DNA of 64,000 bases from Saprospiraceae bacterium. Lineage in GTDB: Bacteria; Bacteroidota; Bacteroidia; Chitinophagales; Saprospiraceae. This document shows, in pieces, positions 15,869-26,132 of this stretch (position 1 is its first letter; each line of letters opens with the position of its first letter). A program made the translations under genes and the position numbers. The notes under the pieces were generated by a model, which did no database searches, was not told the DNA's origin, and worked only from the letters and a program-made list of their open reading frames with translations. The stretch lies in assembly GCA_016711125.1 (NCBI GenBank), contig JADJTQ010000001.1:1302001-1366000 (forward strand), read 5' to 3'.

Positions 15869-17496
15869 TAATAGAATACGGTCCAGAGTCCGCTGACATA
15901 CTGATAAGTAAATTGGCTTAAAACACTATCCGGTATTTGTTCCTTTCTGTTGGTCCGGGTGATCAAAAGAGAAGGAGATTGCAGTGCTATCAATAGGTCT
16001 TCACCACGGCTTTTTACATCCAGGTCATAGTAATTTTTTTCCAGATTCGGTTTTTTCAAATTGCAGTTCTCTTTTTCGTTTTTACTGATCAATGCGACTT
16101 CTTTATTGAGATGAAAAGCAAAAGACGGTGCCAGTTTATCATAAATAAAGATGGACCTGTTCTCGAATGCTTTTTCCTTAATCCAGTTTGCCACAATTCT
16201 ACCCGTACTCGAATTTTCTTCATTCGTGATCAAAAAGTGTGGAGTCATGAGGACAATCGATAATGTCAGACCCAGACTTAATCCTACTAACTTGTCTTTA
16301 ACGCATATCCGGCGATTAAAGTAGAGAACGATAAACACTATTAAGGCCACACCACAATATATATATAGACCTGTGCTCAAAAGCATTCTTGAATCAAAAA
16401 GGGGCACACTTAAAATCGCCATGAAGACCAGAATGATCCAACTACTTTGCAAATGAATCCACTTGATAACCTGTGAGTCCCTGAGTTGCTCCAACATCTG
16501 TCCAGCAAGGATTGACAGAGCCCAGAAAGCGGGTAGAATGTATAGTAATAATTTCGAATGTGAAAGACTGAAGAAGACAATGGGCAGGATAAAACAGAGT
16601 GCCAATAATAACCGATCGTGCTTGAAATTAATTCCGTTTCCTTTTCTACTAAAGGCTTGGATTACAACCAAAAAAAACCAGGGAAAACTAAGTAAGGCGG
16701 TGGCGATAAAATAAAAGTAAAAAGGCATACTACGATTAAAAGTATCAGACGAATATCGTACGACCGATTGATCGTAAAGCATATACCTTAAGACATGTTT
16801 GCCTTCCACCTCAAGAAGTATAAACCAACTGAGACTTAGTATGAGTGCCAAAATACCTGCTCCCAACATATGCCACGAAAAATGAATCTTATCGCGATAT
16901 TGCCAGATTAGAAACAAAAAGAGTGAGCCAGTAAACACGAGGACTGCAGTGATTTTGGTGAGAAATGCCAGGCCCGCAAAAACTGCCAGGAGATAGATGA
17001 AATATGGTTTGTTTTTGATCAAATACGAAAATAACGACCAGGTCGCAAGTAGTAAAAAAGTATTTAGATAGGCATCGGTAGTGAGATTTCGAACCGATAT
17101 CCAAACGATCATAAACGAAGCATAAATCAGTGATGCGTACCGGGCTGATTGGGAGTTGTTGTAGATTAATTTAGTTGTCTTGAAAATGAGTAATAATTGT
17201 AGCAGCAAAGCAATTTGGAGAAAAAAGCGTGCTGCAAATGGATTTACGCCAAAGATATGATACGCGGTTGCAGTGATCCAGTAAGTCATCGGAGGTTTGT
17301 GATAATGCTCGATACCAAAATAAACGGGGTGGAGGTAGTCCCCGGATTGGAACATCTGACGGGCTATCTCTGCATAACGCGCTTCACTGGTATCGATGAC
17401 ACCCCACGAACCTAAGCGATAGAATAAGATCAGGATAAAGGCGATTGCCAATATCCATGACCAATAGGAAGAAGACTTTTGAGTGCTTGACACCAT
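15868..17496 (-). CDS. GT39-like (ArnT/PMT-type) membrane glycosyltransferase
   Basis: This 542-residue polytopic protein is a GT-C fold transferase that uses a polyprenyl-phosphate sugar to glycosylate lipid or protein on the outer face of the inner membrane. The N-terminal signature is clear: after the first helix comes DTSEARYAEIARQMFQSGDY, with the catalytic-type acidic residues in the first loop, then HYHKPPMTYW. About ten more hydrophobic helices follow, then a soluble C-terminal part of roughly 100 residues. Whether it modifies lipid A, a protein or another lipid cannot be decided. A small gene overlaps its 3' end. Confidence 0.88.
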   Translation of the reverse strand: MVSSTQKSSSYWSWILAIAFILILFYRLGSWGVIDTSEARYAEIARQMFQSGDYLHPVYFGIEHYHKPPMTYWITATAYHIFGVNPFAARFFLQIALLLQLLLIFKTTKLIYNNSQSARYASLIYASFMIVWISVRNLTTDAYLNTFLLLATWSLFSYLIKNKPYFIYLLAVFAGLAFLTKITAVLVFTGSLFLFLIWQYRDKIHFSWHMLGAGILALILSLSWFILLEVEGKHVLRYMLYDQSVVRYSSDTFNRSMPFYFYFIATALLSFPWFFLVVIQAFSRKGNGINFKHDRLLLALCFILPIVFFSLSHSKLLLYILPAFWALSILAGQMLEQLRDSQVIKWIHLQSSWIILVFMAILSVPLFDSRMLLSTGLYIYCGVALIVFIVLYFNRRICVKDKLVGLSLGLTLSIVLMTPHFLITNEENSSTGRIVANWIKEKAFENRSIFIYDKLAPSFAFHLNKEVALISKNEKENCNLKKPNLEKNYYDLDVKSRGEDLLIALQSPSLLITRTNRKEQIPDSVLSQFTYQYVSGLWTVFY

Positions 17497-17595
17497 ATGG
17501 ATGCAAACATCCGACTATTCGTGCAACCTGCCAAATTTGGTATCCCCAGAGTTTGATAGAAAAGATGTACCTTTTAAATCTAAAAGAAGAAAAAC

Positions 17596-18435
17596 ATGGA
17601 TATATCACGTAAGTCTTTTATTCAATTGTTGGGAGCTTCCGTAGCAGGCGGCCCGTTTCTCGCAAATTCCGGTCTAACCAGGCAATCATCCAGGCCAGTG
17701 GCTGATCTTTCTGCTCACCTCGGCCTCGCTTCATATACTCTGCTGAGTTTTTCTTTGGATGAAGTCATTGATACTTTAAAGAAACTCGATATAAAACACG
17801 TGGCTCTAAAGAGTATGCACTTGCCACTTGAAAGCAGCGATGATGAAATCATGAAGTTGGCTGAGAAGGTAAGATCTAATGGTTTGAACCTATATGGTGT
17901 GGGAGTGATCTACATGAAGACCGCGGATGAAGTTGACAATGCCTTCAGATATGCAAAAGCTGCGGGGGTTAAAACCATCATCGGAGTACCCAATCATGAA
18001 CTCCTACCTCAAACCAATGATTTGGTCAAGAAATACAACATTAAGATGGCTATCCATAATCATGGTCCCGGCGATGAAATGTATCCGAGCCCGGAAACGA
18101 TTATGAAGAAGATTGTTAATCTGGACAGCCGGATTGGCGTATGCCTTGATATCGGTCATGCAGTGCGAATTGGCCTGGATGCTTCCACCGAGGCCCGTCG
18201 TTGCGGCAATCGATTGTATGATATCCACCTAAAAGATGTTAATGTTGCGGCGGCGGAGGGAGGTAGTGTTGAAATAGGACGGGGCATCATCGACATTCCC
18301 GCTTTTATCAAGACCCTTTCAAAGATTAAGTATCAGGGTGTCATGGGCTTAGAGTATGAAAAGGATGGAGAAGATCCCTTCATGGGCCTAGCGGAGTCTG
18401 TAGGATATTCGCGGGCGGTGATGCAGATGACTTAA
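17596..18435 (+). CDS. Exported TIM-barrel sugar isomerase/epimerase-like protein
   Basis: This 279-residue protein has an N-terminal export signal (SRKSFIQLLGASVAGGPFLA, a Tat-like start with Arg-Lys instead of Arg-Arg). The mature part is a xylose-isomerase-like TIM barrel: LGLASYTLLSF, KTIIGVPNHE, KMAIHNHGPG, VCLDIGHAVR, YDIHLKDVNV and MGLEYEKDGED. The histidines and acidic residues are in the expected metal-binding positions. Exported members of this family occur in Bacteroidota, where they act on sugars in the periplasm. It converges on mutS2 and a heptamer array lies in the short gap between them. Confidence 0.85.
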   Translation: MDISRKSFIQLLGASVAGGPFLANSGLTRQSSRPVADLSAHLGLASYTLLSFSLDEVIDTLKKLDIKHVALKSMHLPLESSDDEIMKLAEKVRSNGLNLYGVGVIYMKTADEVDNAFRYAKAAGVKTIIGVPNHELLPQTNDLVKKYNIKMAIHNHGPGDEMYPSPETIMKKIVNLDSRIGVCLDIGHAVRIGLDASTEARRCGNRLYDIHLKDVNVAAAEGGSVEIGRGIIDIPAFIKTLSKIKYQGVMGLEYEKDGEDPFMGLAESVGYSRAVMQMT

Positions 18436-18480
18436 ATCCACAATCTGAAATCCGCAATCCGCAATCCGCAATCTGAAATC
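18435..18480. repeat. Tandem heptamer array (AATCCGC type) between convergent genes
   Basis: Six consecutive units follow one another: AATCCAC, AATCTGA, AATCCGC, AATCCGC, AATCCGC, AATCTGA, then AATC. The array fills the gap between the stop codon of the TIM-barrel gene and the stop codon of mutS2, touching both. Confidence 0.7.
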
Positions 18481-20864
18481 AAAAATGCACCAGGGTCACT
18501 CCGTCTCCACCGCGTTCGGCCTCGGGATGCGACAATTCGAAGGGTAATTCGTATTCCTTAAATTTGTCACGGACCATACTTTTCAAGACCCCATTGCCGC
18601 GACCATGGATGATCTCTAAAAAATGCAGATTGGCCATTAGAGCTTTATCAATAAATTGTTCCAGCCGCAGTAAGGCCTCTTCTTTGCGTAAACCCCGGAT
18701 ATCGATTTTCGAATATACCTCCTGCTGCATTTGCACGTTAGCGACCACTGATCTTTCTGCTTGAATGTCGATAGGCGCACGGCTATGTTCAATGTCGGCT
18801 GCTTTTACATTGAGCGTAATGTTGCCCGCCAGTACCGTAATTTTGTTTTTTTGGATGCTCTCGATAGTACCTGCCAAGCCACCCATTTTCATCCGGACGT
18901 GATCTCCTGGCTCAAACGGCTTCTGAATTTTCGTGATGATCGATTTAGTCAGAATTTCCTGATGAATCTCTTTAGCTGCACTTTCCAGGGAAGATTTCTC
19001 CTTTTTTAAACGGACACTTAAATTTTTAGCTTTTTCCAGGTTTTGATCCTCCCTGATTTCGCGAATGACTTTTTCAAGCTCTTTGTTGGCACGGGTCTGT
19101 TGCTGCAATTGAAGACTTTTTTCATCCAGTTTTAACTTTTTACGCCGTACATCCAATTCAGCAGACATCCGTTCGTAATTCTTGACCAATTTATCGAGAT
19201 TCTGTTCCTGATCCTGAATTGTTTTTAATTTTTTATCCAGTTCATTTTTTTCCTTCTGTAGGGAAGTGAGTAAGAAGTCTAAGCGCCCTTCTTTTTTACC
19301 TATTTTTTGACGGGCTCTTTGCACGATTTTTTCATGTAGTCCACTGCGCTGGGCCATCTCAAAAGCAAAGGAACTGCCGGGGGCACCAATATCCAGGTGG
19401 AAGGTAGGTTCCAATGCTTCCTTATCAAATGCCATGGATGCATTTTGCATACCCTCTGTTTTCGAGGCTATGATTTTCAAATTGCCATAGTGAGTAGTGA
19501 TCACTCCCCTGGCGTTTAATTGATGTAGCCTTTGCAGAATTGATTCTGCAATCGCAGCTCCGATGGTTGGCTCTGTACCGGATCCGAACTCATCGATGAG
19601 AAATAAGGTATTCCGGTTCGAATTTTCGGAAAACACCTTCATGTTTTGTAAATGCGAGGTATAGGTACTCAGATCCTGTTCAATCGACTGTTGGTCGCCG
19701 ATATCAGTAAGTATTTGCTCAAAGATGCCCATGGTCGATTGATCGTCAACCGGTGTAAGTAGTGCAGCCTGGTGCATTAAACAAAGCAGCCCAACCGTTT
19801 TTAAGGTGATACTCTTACCCCCTGCATTGGGACCACTAATAATGATAATGCGCTGCTGGTCGTCTATCCTGAGATTAAATGGTACCACTGCTTTTCGATT
19901 ATTTTTATGCTTAAGCAGTAACAACGGGTGATAGGCTCTGTACCACTCAAGTCCAGCACTTTCGGTACACCCGGGCATGCTGTTGATACCCGGGCGATCG
20001 CTTGCAGGGCTTTTGCCTGAATGATATCAAAGGCAATGATTACCTCCTGATTGGCCGTGAGGACCTCAATATGATTATGAAGATCCTGACAGAGTATTTT
20101 AAGTATTTTTCGAATCTCACGTCTTTCTTCATTTTGTAATTCAAATAATTCGCTATCCAGAGCCAGGGTTTCTTCAGGTTGGATAAAAACCGTTTTTCCG
20201 GTCGACGATTCATCGTGAATAATGCCTTTTATTTTTCGTTTGTTTTCTGCCAGCACAGCTAAGACCCGACGGCCGTTCCGATATGATTCAAAATTATCGG
20301 TAAGATAACCGTGCTCCTTGTACTTAACTAAGGCCCGGTTAAATGCGTGATCCAGTGCCACACTTTTTGCCTGAAGGTTTTACGAATTTTGGCCAACTCG
20401 TCAGAGGCGGTATTTTTAATATTACCTTCTTCATCAAATATTTGATAAAAAAGACGACGCACTTTTGGCAATGGTTCGGTTTGTGCCAAGACCTGGTACA
20501 GTGGCTTCCACCGAATGCGTTTGTCTTTACTAAAGAAATCAAACCACGCATTGACCATCTCCAATTGTTTTCTGATTTCCAGAATCACTTCGATCTCCAG
20601 GACACTATCCTGCTTCCGCAGATAGGTAAGACTCTCCCTTAGATCAAGATATTCTCCGACATGAATGCGATTGATGTCTTGGAGGATTTCCTGGAAGCAT
20701 ATGATTTCTTCCAGCTTTTCGCGAATCACAAGGGCATCAGTATAGATTGGTAAATCGTCCAGCATGATCCTGGCAGGTTCACCATTACAGCGGCGTCGTA
20801 GATCTTGTAAGACTTTGTCAAACTCGAGTTGGGCGAAAATGTCCGGAGGATAAAGGAATGTCAT
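18479..20864 (-). CDS. mutS2: Endonuclease MutS2 (two frameshifts)
   Basis: This ATPase of about 795 residues acts on branched DNA and on stalled or collided ribosomes. The N-terminal core (MTFLYPPDIFAQLEFDKVLQ) ends its first frame near 20328, the middle part (HDESSTGKTVFIQPEE) occupies 19864-20361, and the C-terminal part carries the Walker A motif GPNAGGKS, Walker B (LFLIDEFGSGTEP), a long coiled coil and the Smr nuclease domain with HGRGNGVLK. The first junction is repaired by one more A in the run at 20364-20368 (giving RQKSVALDHAF). The second, between about 19928 and 19985, needs loss of one base (or two more) and leads into LEWYRAYHPLLLL. Domain order and total length are normal once joined, so consensus error is more likely than a pseudogene. 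Confidence 0.88.
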
Positions 20865-20961
20865 GGACTCAAAGGTAATTCATTTAGGAGTTTTTCTGAA
20901 GTGCCCCCTCCAGGCAAGAGAGACTTTTAGTTAAAGTCTGAAAACTCGAGGTTAACCAACA

Positions 20962-20969
20962 TAACTTTG
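20962..20969 (+). promoter_or_regulatory. -7-like element upstream of first T9SS paralogue
   Basis: TAACTTTG matches TAnnTTTG and is 88 bp upstream of the ATG at 21058, leaving a long leader. No -33 box is seen, so this is only a candidate. Confidence 0.3.
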
Positions 20970-21057
20970 TTAAAACCATCGCAAATGGACGATTTGTTGC
21001 TCGAACACAAATTACTTAAGATTTGAGACCATTTTTCATTTCCTTTAATAAGTGCTT

Positions 21058-22002
21058 ATGAGGTATTTAGCAATAAATTTTACCATTGCCCTGTTCATGC
21101 TCTCGATCTCGATCACCCGAGGGCAAAAACGATCTGCCCCCGAATGGGCTCCGATTGGAGCAACCTGGCACTATCAATATGGAGGACCAGGCCCTGTCCT
21201 CAAGTTGATCCGCATAGAGTCTGTAAAGGACACTTTGATTCATGGAACTCCGGCAAGATTACTACGGCAAACATTGTTGAATGACCACGAAGGAGATGAG
21301 GAGAATTTAGGCAACATTTTTCTAAGGCAGATTAATGGCAGCGTGTTTTATCTGGTAAATGATTCATTTCATCTACTTTATAATTTTGATGCAAAACCAG
21401 GTGATACTTTAAGAATTTTGAATTCTCCTCGTATCTATTTCAATAATGTGATTACCTGGACTACCATTCAAGTCGATTCCGTATTTACAATAGAAATTGA
21501 TGGGCAAGAACGAAGAGGGCAAACATGGACAATTGATTTTGCAGCATTAGACAGGGTCCATTTTGGTGAATATGTTATCGAGGGTGTGGGTAGCTTTGCC
21601 TATTTGATACCTTCTTTTTTCACTGTTGAATGTGACAACCTATGTCCTTTCCTTAACTGCTACACGGATGAAGACATTTTCTTTCACAATACAAACTTAG
21701 CCTGCGATACGATTGCGCCATATATCGTCGCTACACAGGACAAAAGTAGGAAATCGGAGATAAGTGTAAGTCCCAATCCGACTGGATCAGATCAGTCTTT
21801 TAAGATTCATATAAGTGATGGTTTCTCCACTAATTCGATGTATTATTCGATTTTTAATATTAACGGTATGCAGGTGGCAAAGAAAAGGATGATCACGAAA
21901 CAGGAAGATGAGGTACAGGCCATGAATCTCCCAAAGGGAGTGTATTTTATTATAATAGAATCAAAAGATGGACAAGTGACTAAAAAACTGATGATATTTT
22001 GA
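21058..22002 (+). CDS. Secreted protein with T9SS type A sorting domain, paralogue 1
   Basis: This protein of 314 residues has a signal peptide (MRYLAINFTIALFMLSISI) and a mature start with APEWAPIGATWHYQYGGPGP. The C-terminal 80 residues form a T9SS type A sorting domain: VSPNPTGSDQSFKIHI, a middle strand (YYSIFNINGMQVAKK), NLPKGVYFIIIESKDG and the terminal QVTKKLMIF. The protein is therefore exported by the Sec route, passed through the type IX system and released or anchored at the surface. The mature domain has four cysteines in a CDNLCPFLNC arrangement; its function is unknown. The next gene is a tandem paralogue that shares upstream sequence too. Confidence 0.85.
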   Translation: MRYLAINFTIALFMLSISITRGQKRSAPEWAPIGATWHYQYGGPGPVLKLIRIESVKDTLIHGTPARLLRQTLLNDHEGDEENLGNIFLRQINGSVFYLVNDSFHLLYNFDAKPGDTLRILNSPRIYFNNVITWTTIQVDSVFTIEIDGQERRGQTWTIDFAALDRVHFGEYVIEGVGSFAYLIPSFFTVECDNLCPFLNCYTDEDIFFHNTNLACDTIAPYIVATQDKSRKSEISVSPNPTGSDQSFKIHISDGFSTNSMYYSIFNINGMQVAKKRMITKQEDEVQAMNLPKGVYFIIIESKDGQVTKKLMIF

Positions 22003-22071
22003 TTTTGATGATATGATTATAAAGCAGCTCCTTGTTTTGAGATCATTTTTCATGCTCATTAATTAATCACT

Positions 22072-23025
22072 ATGAGGTACTCATCAATATTTTCTTTTAT
22101 TGTAATACTCCTCCTTACAATTGATCTCACCCGGGGACAGAATCGATCTGCCCCCGAGTGGGCGCCAATTGGGGCGACCTGGCATTATAATTATGGAGGG
22201 CCCGATCCCTATTTTGAGTTTATTCGCATCGAGTCAATCAAGGACACTACCATCAATGGGATACCTGCAAGATTGCTCCGGCAAACTCTGGTGCATGACC
22301 ATGAAGGAGACGAAGAGGATTTAGGCAATATTTATTTACAACAAGTTCGTAACCGGATCAACCATTTTATATATGATTCCTTTCACCTGCTTTATGATTT
22401 TGATGTTCAGGTGGGAGACACCTTGTACATTGTAAATCCACCTCGTCTCATTGGTGAAGGCCCAAGTACTTCCTTATTGAGGGTAGATTCTGTATTCATA
22501 GCCGAAATACAAGGGGTTGCAGTGAGAGCCCAGACAGTCTGGGTCATTGAGGATTTTAAAGCCGAGAGAAGATTTTTTAGCAATTTTATTTACGAAGGGA
22601 TTGGAAACCTTAGTTATTTAATTCCAGCCTTTACGGAATCAGGCTGTGATCACGCTTGTCCGCTATTGAATTGTTATGAGGATGGTAGTTTAATGTACCA
22701 CCATCCTTTGAATATTCCCTGTGACACAATCAATCGATTTATTATTTCGGTCGACGATCTATTCGGGGATGTGGATATTAATGTCAGCCCCAATCCGGTG
22801 CTATCCGGTCAGCCTTTTAAAATTGAGATTAGAGATTCTTACTCCACTCATCCGCTCACTTTTTCGATTTACGACCTTGTCGGCCATCAGATAGTAAAGA
22901 AAAAATGGATCAGTAAGGAAGCTCAAGAAGGGCAGGTTATGAATCTCCCCAAAGGAATATATTTTATCAAAGTAGAATCAGTTGACGGGCAAGTGACTAA
23001 AAAACTAGTGTCATGTCACATGTGA
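22072..23025 (+). CDS. Secreted T9SS type A protein, paralogue 2, C-terminus altered by IS insertion
   Basis: This 317-residue protein is a tandem copy of its neighbour (both share RSAPEWAPIGATWHY, the DHEGDEE segment, and a Cys motif near residue 200). The T9SS domain is intact up to DGQVTKKL, but an IS630-family element begins right after that leucine codon, so the tail reads VSCHM instead of VVY. Removing the element with its duplicated TA restores KKLVVY and a stop at 24224. The C-terminal end of these domains is needed for recognition, so secretion may be impaired; that is inference. Confidence 0.85.
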   Translation: MRYSSIFSFIVILLLTIDLTRGQNRSAPEWAPIGATWHYNYGGPDPYFEFIRIESIKDTTINGIPARLLRQTLVHDHEGDEEDLGNIYLQQVRNRINHFIYDSFHLLYDFDVQVGDTLYIVNPPRLIGEGPSTSLLRVDSVFIAEIQGVAVRAQTVWVIEDFKAERRFFSNFIYEGIGNLSYLIPAFTESGCDHACPLLNCYEDGSLMYHHPLNIPCDTINRFIISVDDLFGDVDINVSPNPVLSGQPFKIEIRDSYSTHPLTFSIYDLVGHQIVKKKWISKEAQEGQVMNLPKGIYFIKVESVDGQVTKKLVSCHM

Positions 23026-24210
23026 TATGACGTATTAGAAAATTTATTTATATTTGACCAAAACTATTAGTTATGGTTAAATATAGGATTGCACTTACAA
23101 AAAATGAACGTGATGAGCTTATGTCGATTATTAATAAAAGGACGTCACAGTTCACAGACATTCCGAACGGCTTATATACTTTTGAACTGTGATGAAGGGA
23201 GGTATGCAGATAAGATAACTAATGAGCAAATTAGCCAGGTTCTTAAGGTCGGGATGCGAACGATAGACCGAGTGAAAAAGAAGTTTCTCGAGGAAGGTTT
23301 TGAAGCCTCTTTAGAACGTAGACCTAGTCCGCGTGTTTATGAAAAGAAGGCAGATGGAGATGTGGAGGCGCACTTGATCGCACTGAGTTGTAGCAACCCA
23401 CCAACGGGATATGGGAAATGGTCCCTCGGTTATTGGCAGACAAAATGATCGAGCTTAATTATGTGGAGGATATTTCTTACGAGACCGTTAGGCGGATTTA
23501 AAAAAACGAACTCAAACCTTGGAAAGTCAAAGAATGGGTAATTCCTCCGGAATCCAATGGACAGTTTGTAGCAGATATGGAAAAGGTCTTGGAAGTGTAT
23601 AAAAGGCCATATGATCGATATAATCCCGTGATTTGTATGGATGAAACAAGTAAGCAGTTAATTCGTGAAACACGGATAGGCATACCAATGAAGAAGGGGC
23701 AAGATGCCCGTATTGATTATGAATATTTTCGTCATGGAGTTTGTAATATCTTCATGGCTAGGGAGCCATTAGCGGGGAAACGATTTGCCGAAGTGACCGA
23801 TCTGAAAACTAAAAAGACTGGGCAAAGTTTATCAAGGACCTTATAGACACCTATTACCCAAGGTCGAAAAGAATCACCTTGGTATTGGATAATTATTCAA
23901 CTCATTGCACAGGTGCCTTTTATGAAACCTTTACACCGAATATCGCCAAACGATTACTGGATAAGATAGAACTCATATTCACACCAAAACATGGCTCTTG
24001 GCTTAATATGGCTGAGATCGAACTAAATGTCATGAATAAACAATGTTTGAACCGGCACATAGACAGTAGGGAGCAGATAGAAATTGAAATTGAAGCATGG
24101 CAAAATCAACGAAATAACAAGAAAAATAAGATCAATTGGCAATTTACCGACAAGGACGCTCGAATAAAATTAAAAAAACTGTATCCGTCAATTTAAGTGT
24201 GACATGACAC
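23008..24210 (+). mobile_element. IS630-family insertion sequence (about 1.2 kb) with TA target duplication
   Basis: The left end starts GTGTCATGTCACA and the right end is its reverse complement, so the 13-bp terminal repeats are perfect. Each end abuts a TA (23006-23007 and 24211-24212), the typical target duplication of the IS630/Tc1/mariner group. Excision of the element plus one TA rebuilds a normal T9SS gene end, which confirms the borders. Inside is one broken transposase gene; a TATATTTG -7 element lies at 23049-23056, 16 bp before its ATG. Confidence 0.9.
23073..24196 (+). pseudogene. IS630-family transposase, interrupted reading frame
   Basis: The pieces together encode a DDE transposase of about 370 residues. 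The start MVKYRIALTKNERDEL is at 23073. A helix-turn-helix region (NEQISQVLKVGMRTIDRVKK) follows after a shift at the A-run 23136-23139. The catalytic acids are visible: D in VICMDETSK, D in LVLDNYSTH and E in GSWLNMAEIE. Breaks occur near 23427 (one base missing), at an in-frame TAA at 23499-23501 (a Leu codon by homology), and near 23816 (one G missing). With three shifts and a stop it is either a dead element or shares the sequence errors seen in the rest of the window. Confidence 0.85.
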
Positions 24211-24257
24211 TAGTAGTCTATTGATTTTAATTATTTAAAAAAGTGATAGCCGGATTA

Positions 24258-26084
24258 ATGAGGCATGTACTATTTATTTTACTTTTACTAATTAGCTCTC
24301 CCTCTCAAGGTCAAACGATGTATTTTGCATCTAATGAAACCTTAAAACTATATAAATTGGAGGTCAGTACCTGTGAGGTCGAGGAAGTAGTTGATCTGTC
24401 ATTTCCATATTATTTGCCGGACTTTCTCAGATACATCACAGCCCTGGTTTTTCATCCGAATGGAAAAGTATATGCGGTTAACACTACCCATCTGATGGAG
24501 CTTGACATGAAGACCGGAGCACTTACTGTGGCATTTTCATTTTATTCGAAAGGGGATTCGGGCTTTTTTCCGATCTGGGTAGGCATGGGTATTGATGATC
24601 AAAACCTGATTAATCTCGGGTGGTACAGTCTGTGGAAATATGATCCAAAGATAGACACTATTGTCTGGAGTACCCGGGCCGGTTTTTTGAGTCTTGCAAA
24701 TTTTGTCATGTACAAAAATTTACTCTTTAGCAATCACCTGGATCGATTCGAATTAATTACTTATGATCGGGTACAATTTGGTCAGCTTGACAAGTGGGAA
24801 GTGCCAGGACTTTCCGAAATGACCGCAATGACGATCTATTATGGTAATTGTGACGACACCATCATTTATGGCATTGATCATAATTTGGAAAATCAATCGA
24901 GATTATATACCATTGATCCGGTGGCCCATACATTAGACACCCTCTGTGAGCTGGACGTAAATCTTATCACGGCAATAAGTTCTCCGGAAGTCTACAAAAA
25001 TCCCTTTGTCCAACCCGATTTGGATCTGGATAATAGTAGCGGTCATCCGGGAGATGGCTACTGGACTTTATGGGGCTGTGATGGTGTAGCTAATATTTGT
25101 GATCAGGATGTAGGGATTAATTCTTGCGGACCAATTGACAGAATTACCATTGTCGCTGATCCGGCGGATGAACTTTTTGGGGCAGATTTACAATACGAGG
25201 GAGAGGGCAAATGGATTTGGCTGAATACGGATGACTATGACCTAACTGAAATTGAAAAATGGCTGGTAGATTTATGGTATAAGACAAAAGATATTTCCAA
25301 AGAAAAGACGGTGATTACCTATTTGGATTCAGGTGAGCAAACCTCTGAAGTATGGACAATAGTGCGTGGTCGTGATGATCCATTTGTCGTGGATTCGATG
25401 GCTATCTCCTTATGTATAAATAATAATCAAGTAATTGATCTTGATAGCTTCTTTCAATTAGAGGGCGAAGAAATAATCTTTGATCCGGTGATTCCGGGTT
25501 CTAAATTTGATCCTTTAGTGCAGTCTGAAGGTTGGTATCATGTGGTGCGTAAGTATCCTTGTTCAGACAGTGCCTGGGTGCACATTACTATTCAGAACCC
25601 ACCCCAGGGTTGGCCACTTGACCCGGAGATCATTTGTACGACAGACACGATTAATTTTGCAAATCCATATGGCGAGGATGTTGAATTCTATTGGTTTGAC
25701 AACATTAATGCTACTCGAAGAATTGCTCAAGCTGGAGTTTATGCCTACCAAATAGATGACGGTGCTTGTTCCTGGCGAGCGGATTTTACAGTGTCCCAGG
25801 GGGAGGAATGTGGATGTCAAGTATTTGTACCCAATGCGTTTACCCCGAATGATGATGGAATAAATGATGTGTTATCCCTGAATCCTGAGGAATTTTGTAT
25901 GCGAATTCAACAATTACAGATTTTTGATCGCAATGGATGGCGGGTTTTTGAATCTTCTGATCCCGATCCCCGCTGGGATGGTGGGGATCATGTACCTGGT
26001 GTTTACCTCTATTTATTGAATTTTTTTGATTACAAAATCAATAGAAGTGTTGAGAAATCAGGATCTGTTACCCTGATTCGGTGA
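24258..26084 (+). CDS. Secreted protein with T9SS type B (gliding-motility-type) sorting domain
   Basis: This protein of about 608 residues has a signal peptide (MRHVLFILLLLISSPSQGQ) and ends in a type B sorting domain: VFVPNAFTPNDDGINDVL, QLQIFDRNGWRVFES, RWDGGDHVPGVYLYLL. Between them is a propeller-like first half (repeated strands such as YFASNETLKLYKLEV) and a region with PKD-like or adhesin-like strands rich in Asp and Trp. This fits a large cell-surface cargo protein. A GTG start 15 bases upstream is possible, but the ATG at 24258 begins the signal peptide cleanly. The gene starts about 50 bp after the IS. Confidence 0.85.
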   Translation: MRHVLFILLLLISSPSQGQTMYFASNETLKLYKLEVSTCEVEEVVDLSFPYYLPDFLRYITALVFHPNGKVYAVNTTHLMELDMKTGALTVAFSFYSKGDSGFFPIWVGMGIDDQNLINLGWYSLWKYDPKIDTIVWSTRAGFLSLANFVMYKNLLFSNHLDRFELITYDRVQFGQLDKWEVPGLSEMTAMTIYYGNCDDTIIYGIDHNLENQSRLYTIDPVAHTLDTLCELDVNLITAISSPEVYKNPFVQPDLDLDNSSGHPGDGYWTLWGCDGVANICDQDVGINSCGPIDRITIVADPADELFGADLQYEGEGKWIWLNTDDYDLTEIEKWLVDLWYKTKDISKEKTVITYLDSGEQTSEVWTIVRGRDDPFVVDSMAISLCINNNQVIDLDSFFQLEGEEIIFDPVIPGSKFDPLVQSEGWYHVVRKYPCSDSAWVHITIQNPPQGWPLDPEIICTTDTINFANPYGEDVEFYWFDNINATRRIAQAGVYAYQIDDGACSWRADFTVSQGEECGCQVFVPNAFTPNDDGINDVLSLNPEEFCMRIQQLQIFDRNGWRVFESSDPDPRWDGGDHVPGVYLYLLNFFDYKINRSVEKSGSVTLIR

Positions 26085-26132
26085 AGCGCATTAATATCGG
26101 TTTCAAATTACTCAGTATCTTCAGCTTCCGAA

